From the NCBI GenBank assembly GCA_000701725.1, contig JNJQ01000001.1, positions 186,001 through 250,000 on the forward strand: a DNA stretch of 64,000 bases. The letters run 5' to 3'. The translations under genes were made by a program, and so were the position numbers. Shown in pieces: positions 18,915 through 28,098 of the stretch; the stretch's first letter is position 1; the number at the start of each line of letters is the position of its first letter. Under the pieces are notes generated by a model that ran no database searches, was not told the DNA's origin, and was given only the letters and a program-made list of their open reading frames with translations. The DNA comes from Erysipelotrichaceae bacterium NK3D112 (lineage in GTDB: Bacteria; Bacillota_I; Bacilli_A; Erysipelotrichales; Erysipelotrichaceae).

Positions 18915-20201
18915 ATGGATCGCGATTCGCTCGTTTACCGGACTTATTGTCAGATTCTTCAGCGTGAGCTCATCAGCGCGATGGGCTGTACGGAACCGAT
19001 CGCCCTGGCTTATTGCGCCGCCACCGCCCGCCGCGTTCTCGGAAAACTGCCTGAAAGAATTACCGTTGAAGCCAGCGGCAACATCATCAAGAATGTCAAA
19101 AGCGTCGTCGTGCCCAACACCGGGGGCAGACGGGGAATCGCCGCGGCCGCATGCGCCGGTGTGCTCTATGGAGATGAGAAGGCTGAGCTGGAAGTGATTT
19201 CCAAAGCCGATCCGCAGCGTAAGGAAAAGCTTGGTGAGTATATGGAAAACACACCGGTTGAGGTCAGGCCGCTTGTTTCCGATTACATCCTCGACATGTG
19301 CGTCACAGTTTTTGCCGGTGAGGAAAGCGCGAAAGTCAGGATTGCCAATGAACATACCAATATCATCCTGATTGAGCATAACGGCGAAATCATCATGCAC
19401 AAGGATCCGCAGACCGAAGAAAATACGGAAGCGGAAGATCTGCCGGATTACAATCTTCTGACCGTCAGGGATATTTATGACTTCGCATTGACATGCGATC
19501 TGGAAGATGTGCGCGACATTCTGGAAAACCAGATTGAAAAGAATACCGCGATTGCGGATGAGGGTCTGCGCAATGATTACGGTGCCAATATCGGCAAGGT
19601 GCTTCTGAAAACAGACAGCAGCGTCAGAACCCGCGCAAGGGCTTATGCGGCCGCCGGCTCGGATGCCCGCATGAACGGATGTGAGCTTCCAGTCGTGATC
19701 AACTCCGGCTCCGGCAACCAGGGACTCACCGCGTCACTGCCGGTGATTGTCTATGCCCGTGAACTTGGTGTTTCCGAAGAAAAACTGTACAGGGCACTCC
19801 TGATATCGAATCTGATCACCCTTCATCTGAAAACCGGCATCGGAAGACTCTCCGCCTATTGCGGCGCGGTCAGCGCCGGGGCAGGGGCTGGCAGCGCCAT
19901 TGCCTGGCTTCATGGCGGGGATGAGAAAGATATTTCCCATACCATCGTCAATGCACTGGCCGTCACATCCGGAATTGTGTGCGATGGCGCAAAGTCAAGC
20001 TGCGCGGCGAAGATCTCCGCAGCGGTTGACACCGGCATCTTCGGCTATGAGATGTACAGGAACGGACAGCAGTTCTACGGCGGCGACGGTCTGGTTGTCA
20101 AAGGCGTCGAGAAATCAATAGACCGCTTTGCCAGATTGGCCCGTGTCGGCATGAAGGAAACCGACCGTGAGATCATTCTCATGATGACGGAAGAAGAATG
20201 A
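18915..20201 (+). CDS. L-cysteine desulfidase family protein (CyuA/YhaM, UPF0597)
   Basis: A 428-residue cytoplasmic enzyme of the UPF0597/CyuA family, which breaks down cysteine to pyruvate, ammonia and sulfide using a [4Fe-4S] cluster; the family is related to iron-sulfur serine dehydratases. The N-terminal ISAMGCTEPIALAYCAA motif (first cluster cysteine) and the C-terminal cysteines in GIVCDGAKSSCAAK are present, as is the glycine-rich SGSGNQGL segment. Start ATG 18915 has AGAGGTG 5 bases upstream. In E. coli the gene pairs with an amino-acid transporter; here a transporter remnant follows directly. Serine as substrate is the main alternative. Confidence 0.82.
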   Translation: MDRDSLVYRTYCQILQRELISAMGCTEPIALAYCAATARRVLGKLPERITVEASGNIIKNVKSVVVPNTGGRRGIAAAACAGVLYGDEKAELEVISKADPQRKEKLGEYMENTPVEVRPLVSDYILDMCVTVFAGEESAKVRIANEHTNIILIEHNGEIIMHKDPQTEENTEAEDLPDYNLLTVRDIYDFALTCDLEDVRDILENQIEKNTAIADEGLRNDYGANIGKVLLKTDSSVRTRARAYAAAGSDARMNGCELPVVINSGSGNQGLTASLPVIVYARELGVSEEKLYRALLISNLITLHLKTGIGRLSAYCGAVSAGAGAGSAIAWLHGGDEKDISHTIVNALAVTSGIVCDGAKSSCAAKISAAVDTGIFGYEMYRNGQQFYGGDGLVVKGVEKSIDRFARLARVGMKETDREIILMMTEEE

Positions 20202-20223
20202 TCAAAAGCGGCTGAGGTGAAAT

Positions 20224-20727
20224 ATAGAATTTCTGAAAAGTCTGCCGGCCAGGCTCTTGCTTGGCATTGTCATCGGTATCATTGCAGGTCTGATTGTTCC
20301 CGAATTCATCATGGTGATCATCGTCACCGTCAAATACATCCTCGGCCAGCTGATCGCATTCAGTGTCCCGCTCATCATCATCGGCTTCATCGCACCATCC
20401 ATTACAAAGCTCGGCACCAATGCCACAAGGTTGCTTTCCGTTGCCTTGGCAAGCGCATATGTTTCCAGTCTCGGCGCGGCCGTGCTTTCCATGATCGCAG
20501 GCTATCTGATCATCCCGCATCTGAATCATGAATCACAGTTCTCCGCTCCTCTGTATCCGTGCAGTGGAAGGGGAACTGTTTTACTCTCCGCCCGTATCGT
20601 TCACTTAAATCAGAAAAAACCGCAAAAACAGCGGAAAACGCTGACTTTTTCATTGTGCGCCATGCGCGGTTATGTTAGTATGTTCATCGGCATCACTTAT
20701 GCGCTTTTTATGTGCGTGAATGCCTAA
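20224..20727 (+). pseudogene. Truncated dicarboxylate/amino-acid:cation symporter remnant
   Basis: The frame from 20224 reads IEFLKSLPARLLLGIVIGIIAGLIVPE and continues to about residue 100 (YLIIPHLN) as the N-terminal three helices of a DAACS (SstT/GltP-type) transporter. After about 20526 similarity stops and the frame runs on without family features to a stop at 20727; the remaining roughly 300 residues of a normal transporter are missing. At the expected start, six bases after a good GAGGTG ribosome site, the codon is ATA where ATG would be expected. It was probably the amino-acid importer for the upstream enzyme. A start at TTG 20257 is possible but would lose the first helix turn. Confidence 0.75.
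20653..20681 (+). promoter_or_regulatory. Candidate promoter of rpsB-tsf
   Basis: TTGTGC (20653-20658), a 17-base spacer, then TGT-TAGTAT (20673-20681) as an extended -10. Transcript start would be near 20688, leaving a 160-base leader before rpsB. Confidence 0.5.
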
Positions 20728-20848
20728 TACTCACACAGTGGATTCACTGCCCCGTGCACGTGGTTCTAATCGGTGCCTCAGGCGCTGATGCGCGTGTTGG
20801 CGTGTTCGAAGCTGTGGCGGAAAACAACGGAAAGAGAGGTTAATAAAA
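20688..20848 (+). promoter_or_regulatory. Structured 5' leader of rpsB
   Basis: About 160 bases without an ORF, rich in short inverted repeats, for example CAGTG-GAT-TCACTG (near 20738) and GCGC-TGAT-GCGC (near 20791). Ribosomal protein operons are often controlled by such leaders, and S2 is known to regulate its own message in several bacteria. I could not match it to a named leader family. Confidence 0.35.
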
Positions 20849-21799
20849 ATGGCTGTTGTTTCAATGAGAAAAATGCTCGAAAACGGTGTACACTTCGGTC
20901 ATCAGACAAGAAAGTGGAATCCGCAGATGAGACCCTACATCTACACTGCTAAGAACGGTGTCTACATCATCAATCTGGAAAAGACAAGAGAACAGCTCGA
21001 GGCCGCTTATGCTGAACTGAAGAAGATCACAGAAAACGGCGGAAAGGTTCTGTTTGTCGGCACAAAGAAGCAGGCTCAGGCCACAATCCTTGAAGAAGCA
21101 CTCCGTTCCGGAAGCTTCTATGTAAACCAGAGATGGCTGGGCGGAACAATGACAAACTTCCGCACAATCCAGAAGTCCATCAAGAAGCTGCTTGAAATCG
21201 AAGAGATGGAAACAAGCGGAACAATCAATGTTTACACAAAGAAGGAACAGGCTCAGATGCTCAAGGAGAAGGAAAGACTCGAAAACTTCCTCGGCGGCAT
21301 CAAGGAAATGAAGAAGCTCCCTGACGCTGTATTCGTTGTTGACCCCCTCGAGGAGCACAACGCAGTTGCAGAAGCCAAGAAGCTCGGCATCCCTGTCTTC
21401 GCTCTGATTGACACAAACGCAGACCCGAACACTGTAGATTTCCCGATCCCTTCCAACGACGACGCAGTCCGTTCCGTCAAGCTGATGGTCAGCCTGATCG
21501 CAGACGCTATCGTTGAAGCAAAGGGCGGTGTTCTTGAGAACGCATACCAGGAAGACGAGACAGAAGGCGACATCACAATGGAAGATGTCATCATCAATGT
21601 CGAACAGCAGGCTGCTGAATACGAGCGCAAGAGAAGACAGAAGTATGAAGAGCGCCGTCAGCAGATGCAGCAGAGACGCTACAACGGCGAGCGCCGTGTC
21701 TTCCGCAGAGACAACAACAACGCACGTCCGGCAAAGACAGAAGAAGCTCCCAAGGCTGAAGCTGCTGCCGAAACAAAGACAGAGGAGGAAAAGGCATAA
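20849..21799 (+). CDS. rpsB: 30S ribosomal protein S2 with long charged C-terminal tail
   Basis: S2 binds at the back of the 30S subunit and is needed for S1 or initiation-site assembly. The N-terminal signature [24 protein letters not shown] and the [36 protein letters not shown] segment are canonical. The protein has 316 residues, about 60 more than usual; the extra part (from about residue 250) is an Arg/Gln-rich helix ([19 protein letters not shown]) followed by an Ala/Lys/Glu tail. Codon choice (ACA, GCT rich) differs from neighbours, as expected for a highly expressed gene. Confidence 0.98.
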   Translation: MAVVSMRKMLENGVHFGHQTRKWNPQMRPYIYTAKNGVYIINLEKTREQLEAAYAELKKITENGGKVLFVGTKKQAQATILEEALRSGSFYVNQRWLGGTMTNFRTIQKSIKKLLEIEEMETSGTINVYTKKEQAQMLKEKERLENFLGGIKEMKKLPDAVFVVDPLEEHNAVAEAKKLGIPVFALIDTNADPNTVDFPIPSNDDAVRSVKLMVSLIADAIVEAKGGVLENAYQEDETEGDITMEDVIINVEQQAAEYERKRRQKYEERRQQMQQRRYNGERRVFRRDNNNARPAKTEEAPKAEAAAETKTEEEKA

Positions 21800-22686
21800 T
21801 GGCTGTTACAGCAAAGCAGGTTAAAGAACTGCGTGAACTGACAGGCGCAGGCATGATGGACTGCAAGAAGGCTCTGACTGAGACTGACGGCGACATCGAG
21901 AAAGCAGTTGACTGGCTCCGTCAGAACGGACTTGCCAAGGCTGCCAAGAAGGAAGGCAGAATCGCTGCTGAAGGTCTTTCCAGAATTCTGATCAACGGCA
22001 ACAAGGCTGCGATTGTTGAAGTCAACTCCGAGACAGACTTCGTCGCTAAGAACGACCAGTTCATTGCACTGCTCGACGAGACACTCGAAACAATCATCGC
22101 TTCCGATGCGAAGACTGTTGAAGAGGCTCTCGCTCTGACATGCAAAGAGGGAACTCTGGCTGACGCATTCACAAATGCTGTTGCGACAATCGGCGAAAAG
22201 ATCACTCTGAGAAGATTCGAAGTGATCGAAAAGGCTGATGATGAAACATTCGGCTCCTATACACACCAGGGCGGCAGAATCACTGCTGTTACAGTTGTAA
22301 AGGGCGGCGATGCGCAGGTTGCCAAGAACATGGCTATGCAGGTCGCTTCCATGAACCCGACATATGTCAGCCGCAATGACATGCCGCAGGATGTCGTCGC
22401 TCACGAGCGCGAGATCCAGGAAGGCATCGTTGCCAATGATGAGAGCCTGGCTAACAAGCCCGAAAAGGTCAAGGCCGGCATCATCGAGGGCCGTGTTTCC
22501 AAGTCCCTCCAGGATATGTGCCTTGTTGATCAGGAATTCTTCCTTGACACAAATCTCAAGTGCAAGCAGTACCTCAAGGACAATGGTGCTGAGGTTCTGA
22601 AGTTCGTCAAGTACACAGTCGGCGAAGGCATTGAGAAGAAGCAGGACGATTTCGCTGCAGAAGTCGCTGCAATGGCTCAGAAATAA
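21799..22686 (+). CDS. tsf: Translation elongation factor Ts
   Basis: A 295-residue nucleotide exchange factor for EF-Tu. The N-terminal UBA-like part VKELRELTGAGMMDCKKALTE and the core VEVNSETDFVAKND (contacts EF-Tu) are canonical. Its ATG shares a base with the rpsB stop, so S2 and Ts are made together as in other bacteria. A strong terminator follows. Confidence 0.98.
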   Translation: MAVTAKQVKELRELTGAGMMDCKKALTETDGDIEKAVDWLRQNGLAKAAKKEGRIAAEGLSRILINGNKAAIVEVNSETDFVAKNDQFIALLDETLETIIASDAKTVEEALALTCKEGTLADAFTNAVATIGEKITLRRFEVIEKADDETFGSYTHQGGRITAVTVVKGGDAQVAKNMAMQVASMNPTYVSRNDMPQDVVAHEREIQEGIVANDESLANKPEKVKAGIIEGRVSKSLQDMCLVDQEFFLDTNLKCKQYLKDNGAEVLKFVKYTVGEGIEKKQDDFAAEVAAMAQK

Positions 22687-22704
22687 GAAACAGTTACTGA
22701 CCTG

Positions 22705-22737
22705 AAAAGACATCCGTGACATGCGGGTGTCTTTTTT
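22705..22737 (+). terminator. Terminator of rpsB-tsf
   Basis: Stem AAAAGACATCCG / CGGGTGTCTTTT (one G/T pair), then more T. Confidence 0.92.
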
Positions 22738-22756
22738 ATACTGTCCGCAACATGAC

Positions 22757-22790
22757 AAGAGCCGCAGTCGGTTAAGACAGCGGCTCTTTT
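22757..22790. terminator. Second hairpin between tsf and the converging gene
   Basis: Stem AAGAGCCGC / GCGGCTCTT with a 14-base loop and TT after it on the plus strand. It may be a backup terminator for tsf or the end of the minus-strand gene at 22823. Confidence 0.65.
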
Positions 22791-22822
22791 AAAGACTTAT
22801 TTGTTTTTTGGAAAGGGTATGG

Positions 22823-23047
22823 TTAATTGTTACGGTTGACATCCACGTGAAAATTGTAGGCGCTAAGCAGAATTCCGAAGGCAAGCGGATAAAGAAAAAG
22901 CTCTTTGAAATCATAGACAAACGGTGTTCCGTTCATCAATGAGATCAGTAAGCCGAACAAAGGCCATAATACCATCGATGCGCCGCTTAATGAGAGCGCA
23001 TAGCCGACATAGTATTTCCATGTTTTTGTCTGTTTGTCTTTACTCAT
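22823..23047 (-). CDS. Small membrane protein of unknown function
   Basis: A 74-residue protein with two predicted membrane helices (about residues 13-37 and 48-64) and charged ends (MSKDKQTKTWK at the start, DVNRNN at the end). AAGGAGA lies 10 bases before the ATG. It follows the DUF402-type gene by 15 bases, so the two probably form an operon. I do not recognise the family. Confidence 0.65.
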   Translation of the reverse strand: MSKDKQTKTWKYYVGYALSLSGASMVLWPLFGLLISLMNGTPFVYDFKELFLYPLAFGILLSAYNFHVDVNRNN

Positions 23048-23062
23048 AGCTTTCTGTTCTCC

Positions 23063-23605
23063 TTATAACTCTTCCAGCAGGAAGCGCATCTCTTCAAAGC
23101 GCTGTCTGAAAAATGCGATCAGTTGATCATGACGGTTCTGCAGCTGAAACCGGATCAAATCCGCATGGCTCAGGGATGAATTGTATTGGTCTTCAGTGAT
23201 CAGATGATCCGCATAAGCCTGTTGGAGCTCATTCTGATCCAGTTCTCTGAAACCGTGCACATCAGCAGTGAAATCAATATACAGATCTTCAAACCAGGGA
23301 ATCTCACAATCCGTATGATTGCCGTCCGTCACATCAATATAGATTTCAAGCAGCTTCCCCTCAGGATCAAACATCACGGTAAACCATGCGAAGTCCTGTT
23401 CCATGGCCAATTGCAGCCAGTAGTAACCATAATCCGCAAGCGTGACACTTCCGGAAGCGTGCTTCTTGATGAAAGGCTTATCGATCTCATCAATCCGGAA
23501 GAGGGAGATCTTACCTGTGTTTTCCGCATACATGAAGTCAGTGATGATCTGCTTTTTGGAACGGATCTGTGTCCACTCGCTTCTGCCCATGTCTTTTTTC
23601 TGCAT
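23063..23605 (-). CDS. DUF402-family protein
   Basis: A 180-residue soluble protein with the DUF402 pattern: a Tyr/Trp-rich part (DYGYYWLQLAMEQDFAWFTVMFDPEGKLLEIYIDVTDG) followed by LYIDFTADVHGFRELDQNELQQAY. Some members of this fold act on nucleoside di- or triphosphates; the function here is not known. The start is uncertain: ATG at 23605 or ATG at 23590 (MGRSEW), neither with a strong ribosome site. It is upstream of a small membrane protein gene in the same direction. Confidence 0.7.
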   Translation of the reverse strand: MQKKDMGRSEWTQIRSKKQIITDFMYAENTGKISLFRIDEIDKPFIKKHASGSVTLADYGYYWLQLAMEQDFAWFTVMFDPEGKLLEIYIDVTDGNHTDCEIPWFEDLYIDFTADVHGFRELDQNELQQAYADHLITEDQYNSSLSHADLIRFQLQNRHDQLIAFFRQRFEEMRFLLEEL

Positions 23606-23648
23606 GCAAAAATAATAAACCCGTCTGCTTGTTTTGAAAACAGACGGG
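23606..23648 (-). terminator. Terminator after the GlsB-type gene (minus strand)
   Basis: Stem CCCGTCTG (23620-23627) / CAGACGGG (23641-23648). Read on the minus strand it is followed by TTTATTATTTTT. Confidence 0.8.
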
Positions 23649-23670
23649 CATGTTTTCGGTCAGATGCCTG

Positions 23671-23925
23671 TTATTTGGTGATGAATTTCCTGTATGCCCA
23701 TACGGCAAGGCAGCCGCCGCACACCGCGAAGATGATATGTCCGATCACGCCGTTGGCACCGATTCCCAGCAGTCCTCCCAGGAAACCTGCGACGATGCCG
23801 CCGACAAGTCCGAGCATGCAGTTGAAGATCATATTGGTGCTGTCCATATTCATTAATCTTGTGACCAGCCAGCCGCTGAACGCACCGATGAGAAGATCGA
23901 TGGCGAGATTGATAAGATTGATCAT
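23671..23925 (-). CDS. GlsB/YeaQ/YmgE-family stress membrane protein
   Basis: An 84-residue membrane protein with three Gly-rich helices, the pattern of the transglycosylase-associated YeaQ/YmgE/GlsB family (LIGAFSGWLVTRLM, then GLVGGIVAGFLGGLLGIGANGVIGHIIFAVCGG). These proteins are linked to general or envelope stress; their activity is not settled. Start ATG 23925 was chosen because GGAGGT lies 6 bases upstream; the open frame extends 29 codons further without a site. A minus-strand promoter TTTACA-N16-TATGAT, with TG before the -10, precedes it. Confidence 0.85.
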   Translation of the reverse strand: MINLINLAIDLLIGAFSGWLVTRLMNMDSTNMIFNCMLGLVGGIVAGFLGGLLGIGANGVIGHIIFAVCGGCLAVWAYRKFITK

Positions 23926-23996
23926 ATTTACCTCCATGAACATTTTGCATGTTCCAGAATCATCATAACACGATGTGCATGAATGTAAATATCTGT

Positions 23997-24013
23997 TTTG
24001 ACCGCCGGTCAAA
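23997..24013. promoter_or_regulatory. Palindrome upstream of the GlsB-type gene
   Basis: TTTGACC-N3-GGTCAAA, perfect 7-bp arms, between ppx and the GlsB-type gene and just upstream of the latter's promoter. It has no T tract on either side, so it looks more like an operator than a terminator. Confidence 0.4.
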
Positions 24014-24015
24014 TC

Positions 24016-24882
24016 TTAAAGATGAGCGATGCATGCCATGAGGAAGCCTTCACGGATGCCGGTATCGGAAATCATGATCTCCTCAGTATTGAACACATCG
24101 CAGATTTCAAGAATCATATGCATGCCCGGCAGCAATACCGGAATGCGGGAGGGTTCAACCGTCTGCGAAACGATCTGTGTCATGATCGGCTCTTTGTCAC
24201 GGATACGGACAAAGGCGTCTTTGAGATCATCCACGCGGATATGATGTCTGTTTCCGTATGCTTTTTCACACACCAGTCCAAGCGCTCTTGCGGTGCCGCC
24301 GATGCCGATGATTGTTTTTGCGTCGGTGTCAAGGGAAGGGTATCCGCTTCTGGCTTTCAGAATTTCCTTGCGGCATTCTTGTGTATCCAGGGGAAGATGG
24401 GCAAGACGCACACAGCCAAGATGGAAGCTCATCGCTTCAACGGCTTTGTCATCTTTGAAGGAAATCAGTTCCGTGCTGCCTCCTCCAACGTCAAAGGCAA
24501 TGCCCTCATGCACATCCGGATAGGAGAACTTGGCACCTTCAAAGTCATACAGCGCCTCCTGCTCTCCGGTTAAGGGATGGATTTCAAAGCCGCTTTGTTC
24601 AAGGGCTTCGATCAGTTCTTCCGCATTATGGATGCGGCAAGGCTCGGTGATATCCGCAAAGCGGTATGAGATGTTCATTTCATCCAGAATGGCGGCGTAC
24701 TGTTTCAGAACCGCAAGGGCTTTCTCGATGCCTTCATGCGACATCTGTCCGTCTTTGACGTAATTGATCAGATGTACAGGTGTGGAGATGTATTTCAGCT
24801 GTTTGAGCTGATCCGCATTGACTTCATAAACAATCAATACGACCGTATTGGAGCCGACATCGGCAATTCCGTATCTGTTCAT
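24016..24882 (-). CDS. Ppx/GppA-family phosphatase
   Basis: A 288-residue member of the exopolyphosphatase/guanosine pentaphosphatase family in the actin-like ATPase fold. The phosphate-binding motifs are ADVGSNTVVLIVYEV at the N-terminus and FDVGGGSTELISF at about residue 125, with GIGGTARAL at about 205. It has only the two core domains and lacks the C-terminal HD part of E. coli Ppx, like the short Gram-positive enzymes. Start ATG 24882 has GGAGGT 7 bases upstream. Whether polyphosphate or pppGpp is the substrate cannot be told. Confidence 0.88.
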   Translation of the reverse strand: MNRYGIADVGSNTVVLIVYEVNADQLKQLKYISTPVHLINYVKDGQMSHEGIEKALAVLKQYAAILDEMNISYRFADITEPCRIHNAEELIEALEQSGFEIHPLTGEQEALYDFEGAKFSYPDVHEGIAFDVGGGSTELISFKDDKAVEAMSFHLGCVRLAHLPLDTQECRKEILKARSGYPSLDTDAKTIIGIGGTARALGLVCEKAYGNRHHIRVDDLKDAFVRIRDKEPIMTQIVSQTVEPSRIPVLLPGMHMILEICDVFNTEEIMISDTGIREGFLMACIAHL

Positions 24883-24911
24883 AAGTGACCTCCGCAGATA
24901 TGTTAGCATGA

Positions 24912-25730
<819 letters not shown>

Positions 25731-25734
25731 CCGT

Positions 25735-26283
25735 ATGGCATACCCTATCATTGACACAATCAAAGGCAGAATGGACAAGGCAATCGAGTATCTGCAGTCT
25801 GAACTGGCAACCGTGCGCACAGGCATGGCTAATCCTACAATGCTTAACAAGGTCATGGTCAACTACTATGGTTCCCCGACACCGCTGAACCAGATTGCCG
25901 GTATCACAGTTCAGGAAGGACGCATTCTCGTCATCAAGCCTTATGACCCTAGCAGTCTTAAGGAAATTGAAAAAGCATGCAACGCGGCAGATCTCGGCAT
26001 CAACCCGCAGAACGACGGTTCCGTGATCCGTCTTGCCGTACCGCAGCTGACCGGTGATACAAGAAAGGAAATGACCAAGAAGGTTTCCAAGCTTGGTGAA
26101 GAAGCCAAGGTTCAGGTCAGAAACATCCGCCGCGACGCGATGAGCGCAGTCAAGAAGGATGAAACCCTGGATGAGGACAATCAGAAGGATTGTGAAAAGG
26201 AAATCCAGAAGGTGACGGATTCCTATACCAAGAAGATCGACCAGATCACCGATGCGAAGAGCAAGGAAATCCTGAAAGTATAA
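25735..26283 (+). CDS. frr: Ribosome recycling factor
   Basis: A 182-residue factor that, with EF-G, splits post-termination ribosomes. The two-domain signature is clear: ELATVRTGMANPTMLNKVMVNYYGSPTPLNQIAGI near the N-terminus and the helical C-terminal part ITDSYTKKID-like (VTDSYTKKIDQITDAKSKEIL). GGAGG lies 10 bases before ATG. Last gene of pyrH-frr. Confidence 0.98.
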   Translation: MAYPIIDTIKGRMDKAIEYLQSELATVRTGMANPTMLNKVMVNYYGSPTPLNQIAGITVQEGRILVIKPYDPSSLKEIEKACNAADLGINPQNDGSVIRLAVPQLTGDTRKEMTKKVSKLGEEAKVQVRNIRRDAMSAVKKDETLDEDNQKDCEKEIQKVTDSYTKKIDQITDAKSKEILKV

Positions 26284-26311
26284 AAAAAGGGTGCGCATCG
26301 CACCTTTTTTC
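26283..26311 (+). terminator. Terminator after frr
   Basis: GGTGCG-CAT-CGCACC stem extended by A tract and T tract on either side, ending in six T. Confidence 0.9.
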
Positions 26312-26324
26312 AAGGGGAGGAAAG

Positions 26325-27347
26325 ATGCCTGAAATCCGGGTTGAAAAGCTGAGCACATCTTATGGAAAACAGCACATTCTGAAGAATGTGGATTTCATCG
26401 CGGAAACAGGGAAGATCAGTGTTCTTCTCGGTCCTTCCGGCGCCGGTAAGACAACCCTGCTCAGATGCATCGCGGGACTTTCAAAACAGGAGGAAGGCAA
26501 GATCTTCTTTGATGAGAAGGATGTGAGTGATTTGACTCCGCCCGAAAGGAAGATCTCGATGATCTTCCAGAATGCGGCGCTGTTTGAACACACCCGGATC
26601 AAAGACAATATCGCCTATGGCCTCCATAAGTTAGGCTATGGGGACAGTGAGATCGAACAGATGGTGCACAGCAGTGCGGCCGCGTTGCACATTGAGCATC
26701 TGCTTGAAAGATATCCCGGCCAGCTTTCCGGCGGTGAAAGGCAAAGGGCATCGATCGCCCGGGCAATCGTGCGCAGACCGTCAACTCTATTGCTCGATGA
26801 GCCTTTCTCTTCACTGGACGCACGGCTTTCGGAAGAGCTATGCGATGAGATGATCCGCCTGCAGAAAAACAGCGGCATGACCATGATCATGGTGACCCAT
26901 GATCAGAAGGAGGCCATGCGCATGGGCGATGTGATCGCTTTGATGAATGAGGGCCGCATTGTTTCCTGCGGCACACCGTCAGAACTCTATGACAGTCCGC
27001 CCGATCTCTTCACGGCGCAGTTTATCGGCATCCCGAAAATCAATGTCATCCGGCGGGAGAGCGCTCTGTTTGCAAGACTGAAGGATTATTATCATCTCTC
27101 TGATAACGTCGCATCCTTCGGCTTACGTCCGGACAGTTTCATGATCAAAGAGGATGCCGACGGCATCTGTGAAGTGACGCGCTGTTCCTTTGGCGGCGGC
27201 GCCTATGAAATCCATGCGCTGTGTCTTGATACACCGCTTGTGATTATCAGCAGTGAACCTTTCAGCAGGGGAACACGGTTTCAGATCTGCGCACCGCAGG
27301 AAAAGGTGCTGCGCTTTGATGAAAAAGGTCTTTGTGTGACCGGCTGA
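26325..27347 (+). CDS. ABC transporter ATP-binding protein with C-terminal TOBE-like part (orphan)
   Basis: A 340-residue ATPase of the importer class that includes PotA, FbpC and MalK. Walker A is GPSGAGKTT (about residue 36), the Q loop MIFQNAALFEHTRI, the signature LSGGERQRASIARAI, Walker B LLLDEPFSSLD, and the switch His VTHDQKEAM. The last 100 residues are a regulatory TOBE-type extension (ASFGLRPDSFMI). No permease or binding protein gene is adjacent; it sits alone between frr and uppS. It may serve transporters encoded elsewhere, as MsmX does in Bacillus, or its partners are distant. Substrate unknown. Confidence 0.85.
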   Translation: MPEIRVEKLSTSYGKQHILKNVDFIAETGKISVLLGPSGAGKTTLLRCIAGLSKQEEGKIFFDEKDVSDLTPPERKISMIFQNAALFEHTRIKDNIAYGLHKLGYGDSEIEQMVHSSAAALHIEHLLERYPGQLSGGERQRASIARAIVRRPSTLLLDEPFSSLDARLSEELCDEMIRLQKNSGMTMIMVTHDQKEAMRMGDVIALMNEGRIVSCGTPSELYDSPPDLFTAQFIGIPKINVIRRESALFARLKDYYHLSDNVASFGLRPDSFMIKEDADGICEVTRCSFGGGAYEIHALCLDTPLVIISSEPFSRGTRFQICAPQEKVLRFDEKGLCVTG

Positions 27348-27359
27348 AACGGAAATATG

Positions 27360-27365
27360 TATAAT
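27360..27365 (+). promoter_or_regulatory. -10 box before uppS
   Basis: TATAAT in the gap between the ABC ATPase gene and uppS; start of transcription near 27372, about 19 bases before the ATG. No clear -35 box. Confidence 0.55.
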
Positions 27366-27390
27366 AGTGTTTGTTCATGAGGAGGTTATC

Positions 27391-28098
27391 ATGAAAGAAT
27401 GCAGACATGTGGCGATTATTATGGACGGCAACGGCAGATGGGCCAAAGCCAAAGGCATGCCCAGAACCGCCGGTCATAAGGTCGGAGCTGACAATGTCAG
27501 AACCATTGCCATCGCCGCCAACGAGCTTGGCGTGAAATATCTTACGCTCTACGCATTTTCAACCGAGAACTGGAAGCGCTCCAATGATGAGGTGAATTAC
27601 CTCATGAAGCTGCCGGCTTATCTGTTCAAGATGTATATGAAGGAATTTTTGGAAAGGGGATTCCGGATCCGTCTGATCGGTGATCTTTCCGCACTGCCCG
27701 AGGCAACCAGAAAGGTGCTGCTTGATGCGGCGGATGAATCGAAGGACAACACCGGACTCTCCCTGATCATCGCCATCAACTACGGTTCACGCGATGAGAT
27801 CAGAAGAGCGGTGAAATCCATTGCCGAAAAGGTCAAAGCAGGTGAGCTTGAACCGGAAGAGATTGAGGAGGAAACTATCTCCGATGCGCTTGACACCCGT
27901 GATTTCCCGGATGTCGATCTGCTGATCCGCACCAGCGGCGAGCAGCGTATCTCCAATTATCTCTTATGGCAGATCGCCTATGCGGAACTGGAATTCGTGC
28001 CGGAATCCTGGCCGGAATTCACACCGGAAGTGCTTGCGCGCTGCATTGAGGAATACACACACCGTGACAGACGGTTCGGAGGGGTAACCAATGAATAA
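27391..28098 (+). CDS. uppS: Isoprenyl (undecaprenyl) diphosphate synthase
   Basis: A 235-residue cis-prenyltransferase making the C55 carrier lipid for cell-wall synthesis. Catalytic IIMDGNGRWAKAKGMPRTAGHKVGADNVR at residues 9-37 and RTSGEQRISNYLLWQIAYAELEF near the C-terminus are both intact. Start ATG 27391 has GAGGAGG 8 bases upstream. First gene of uppS-cdsA-dxr-rseP, the Bacillus order, linking carrier lipid, phospholipid and isoprenoid precursor synthesis. Confidence 0.97.
   Translation: MKECRHVAIIMDGNGRWAKAKGMPRTAGHKVGADNVRTIAIAANELGVKYLTLYAFSTENWKRSNDEVNYLMKLPAYLFKMYMKEFLERGFRIRLIGDLSALPEATRKVLLDAADESKDNTGLSLIIAINYGSRDEIRRAVKSIAEKVKAGELEPEEIEEETISDALDTRDFPDVDLLIRTSGEQRISNYLLWQIAYAELEFVPESWPEFTPEVLARCIEEYTHRDRRFGGVTNE

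Noticed and set aside
21679-22758. 359-codon open frame on the minus strand
   Set aside because: It lies opposite rpsB and tsf, which are certain genes. The length follows from their biased codon use, and the product resembles no protein family.
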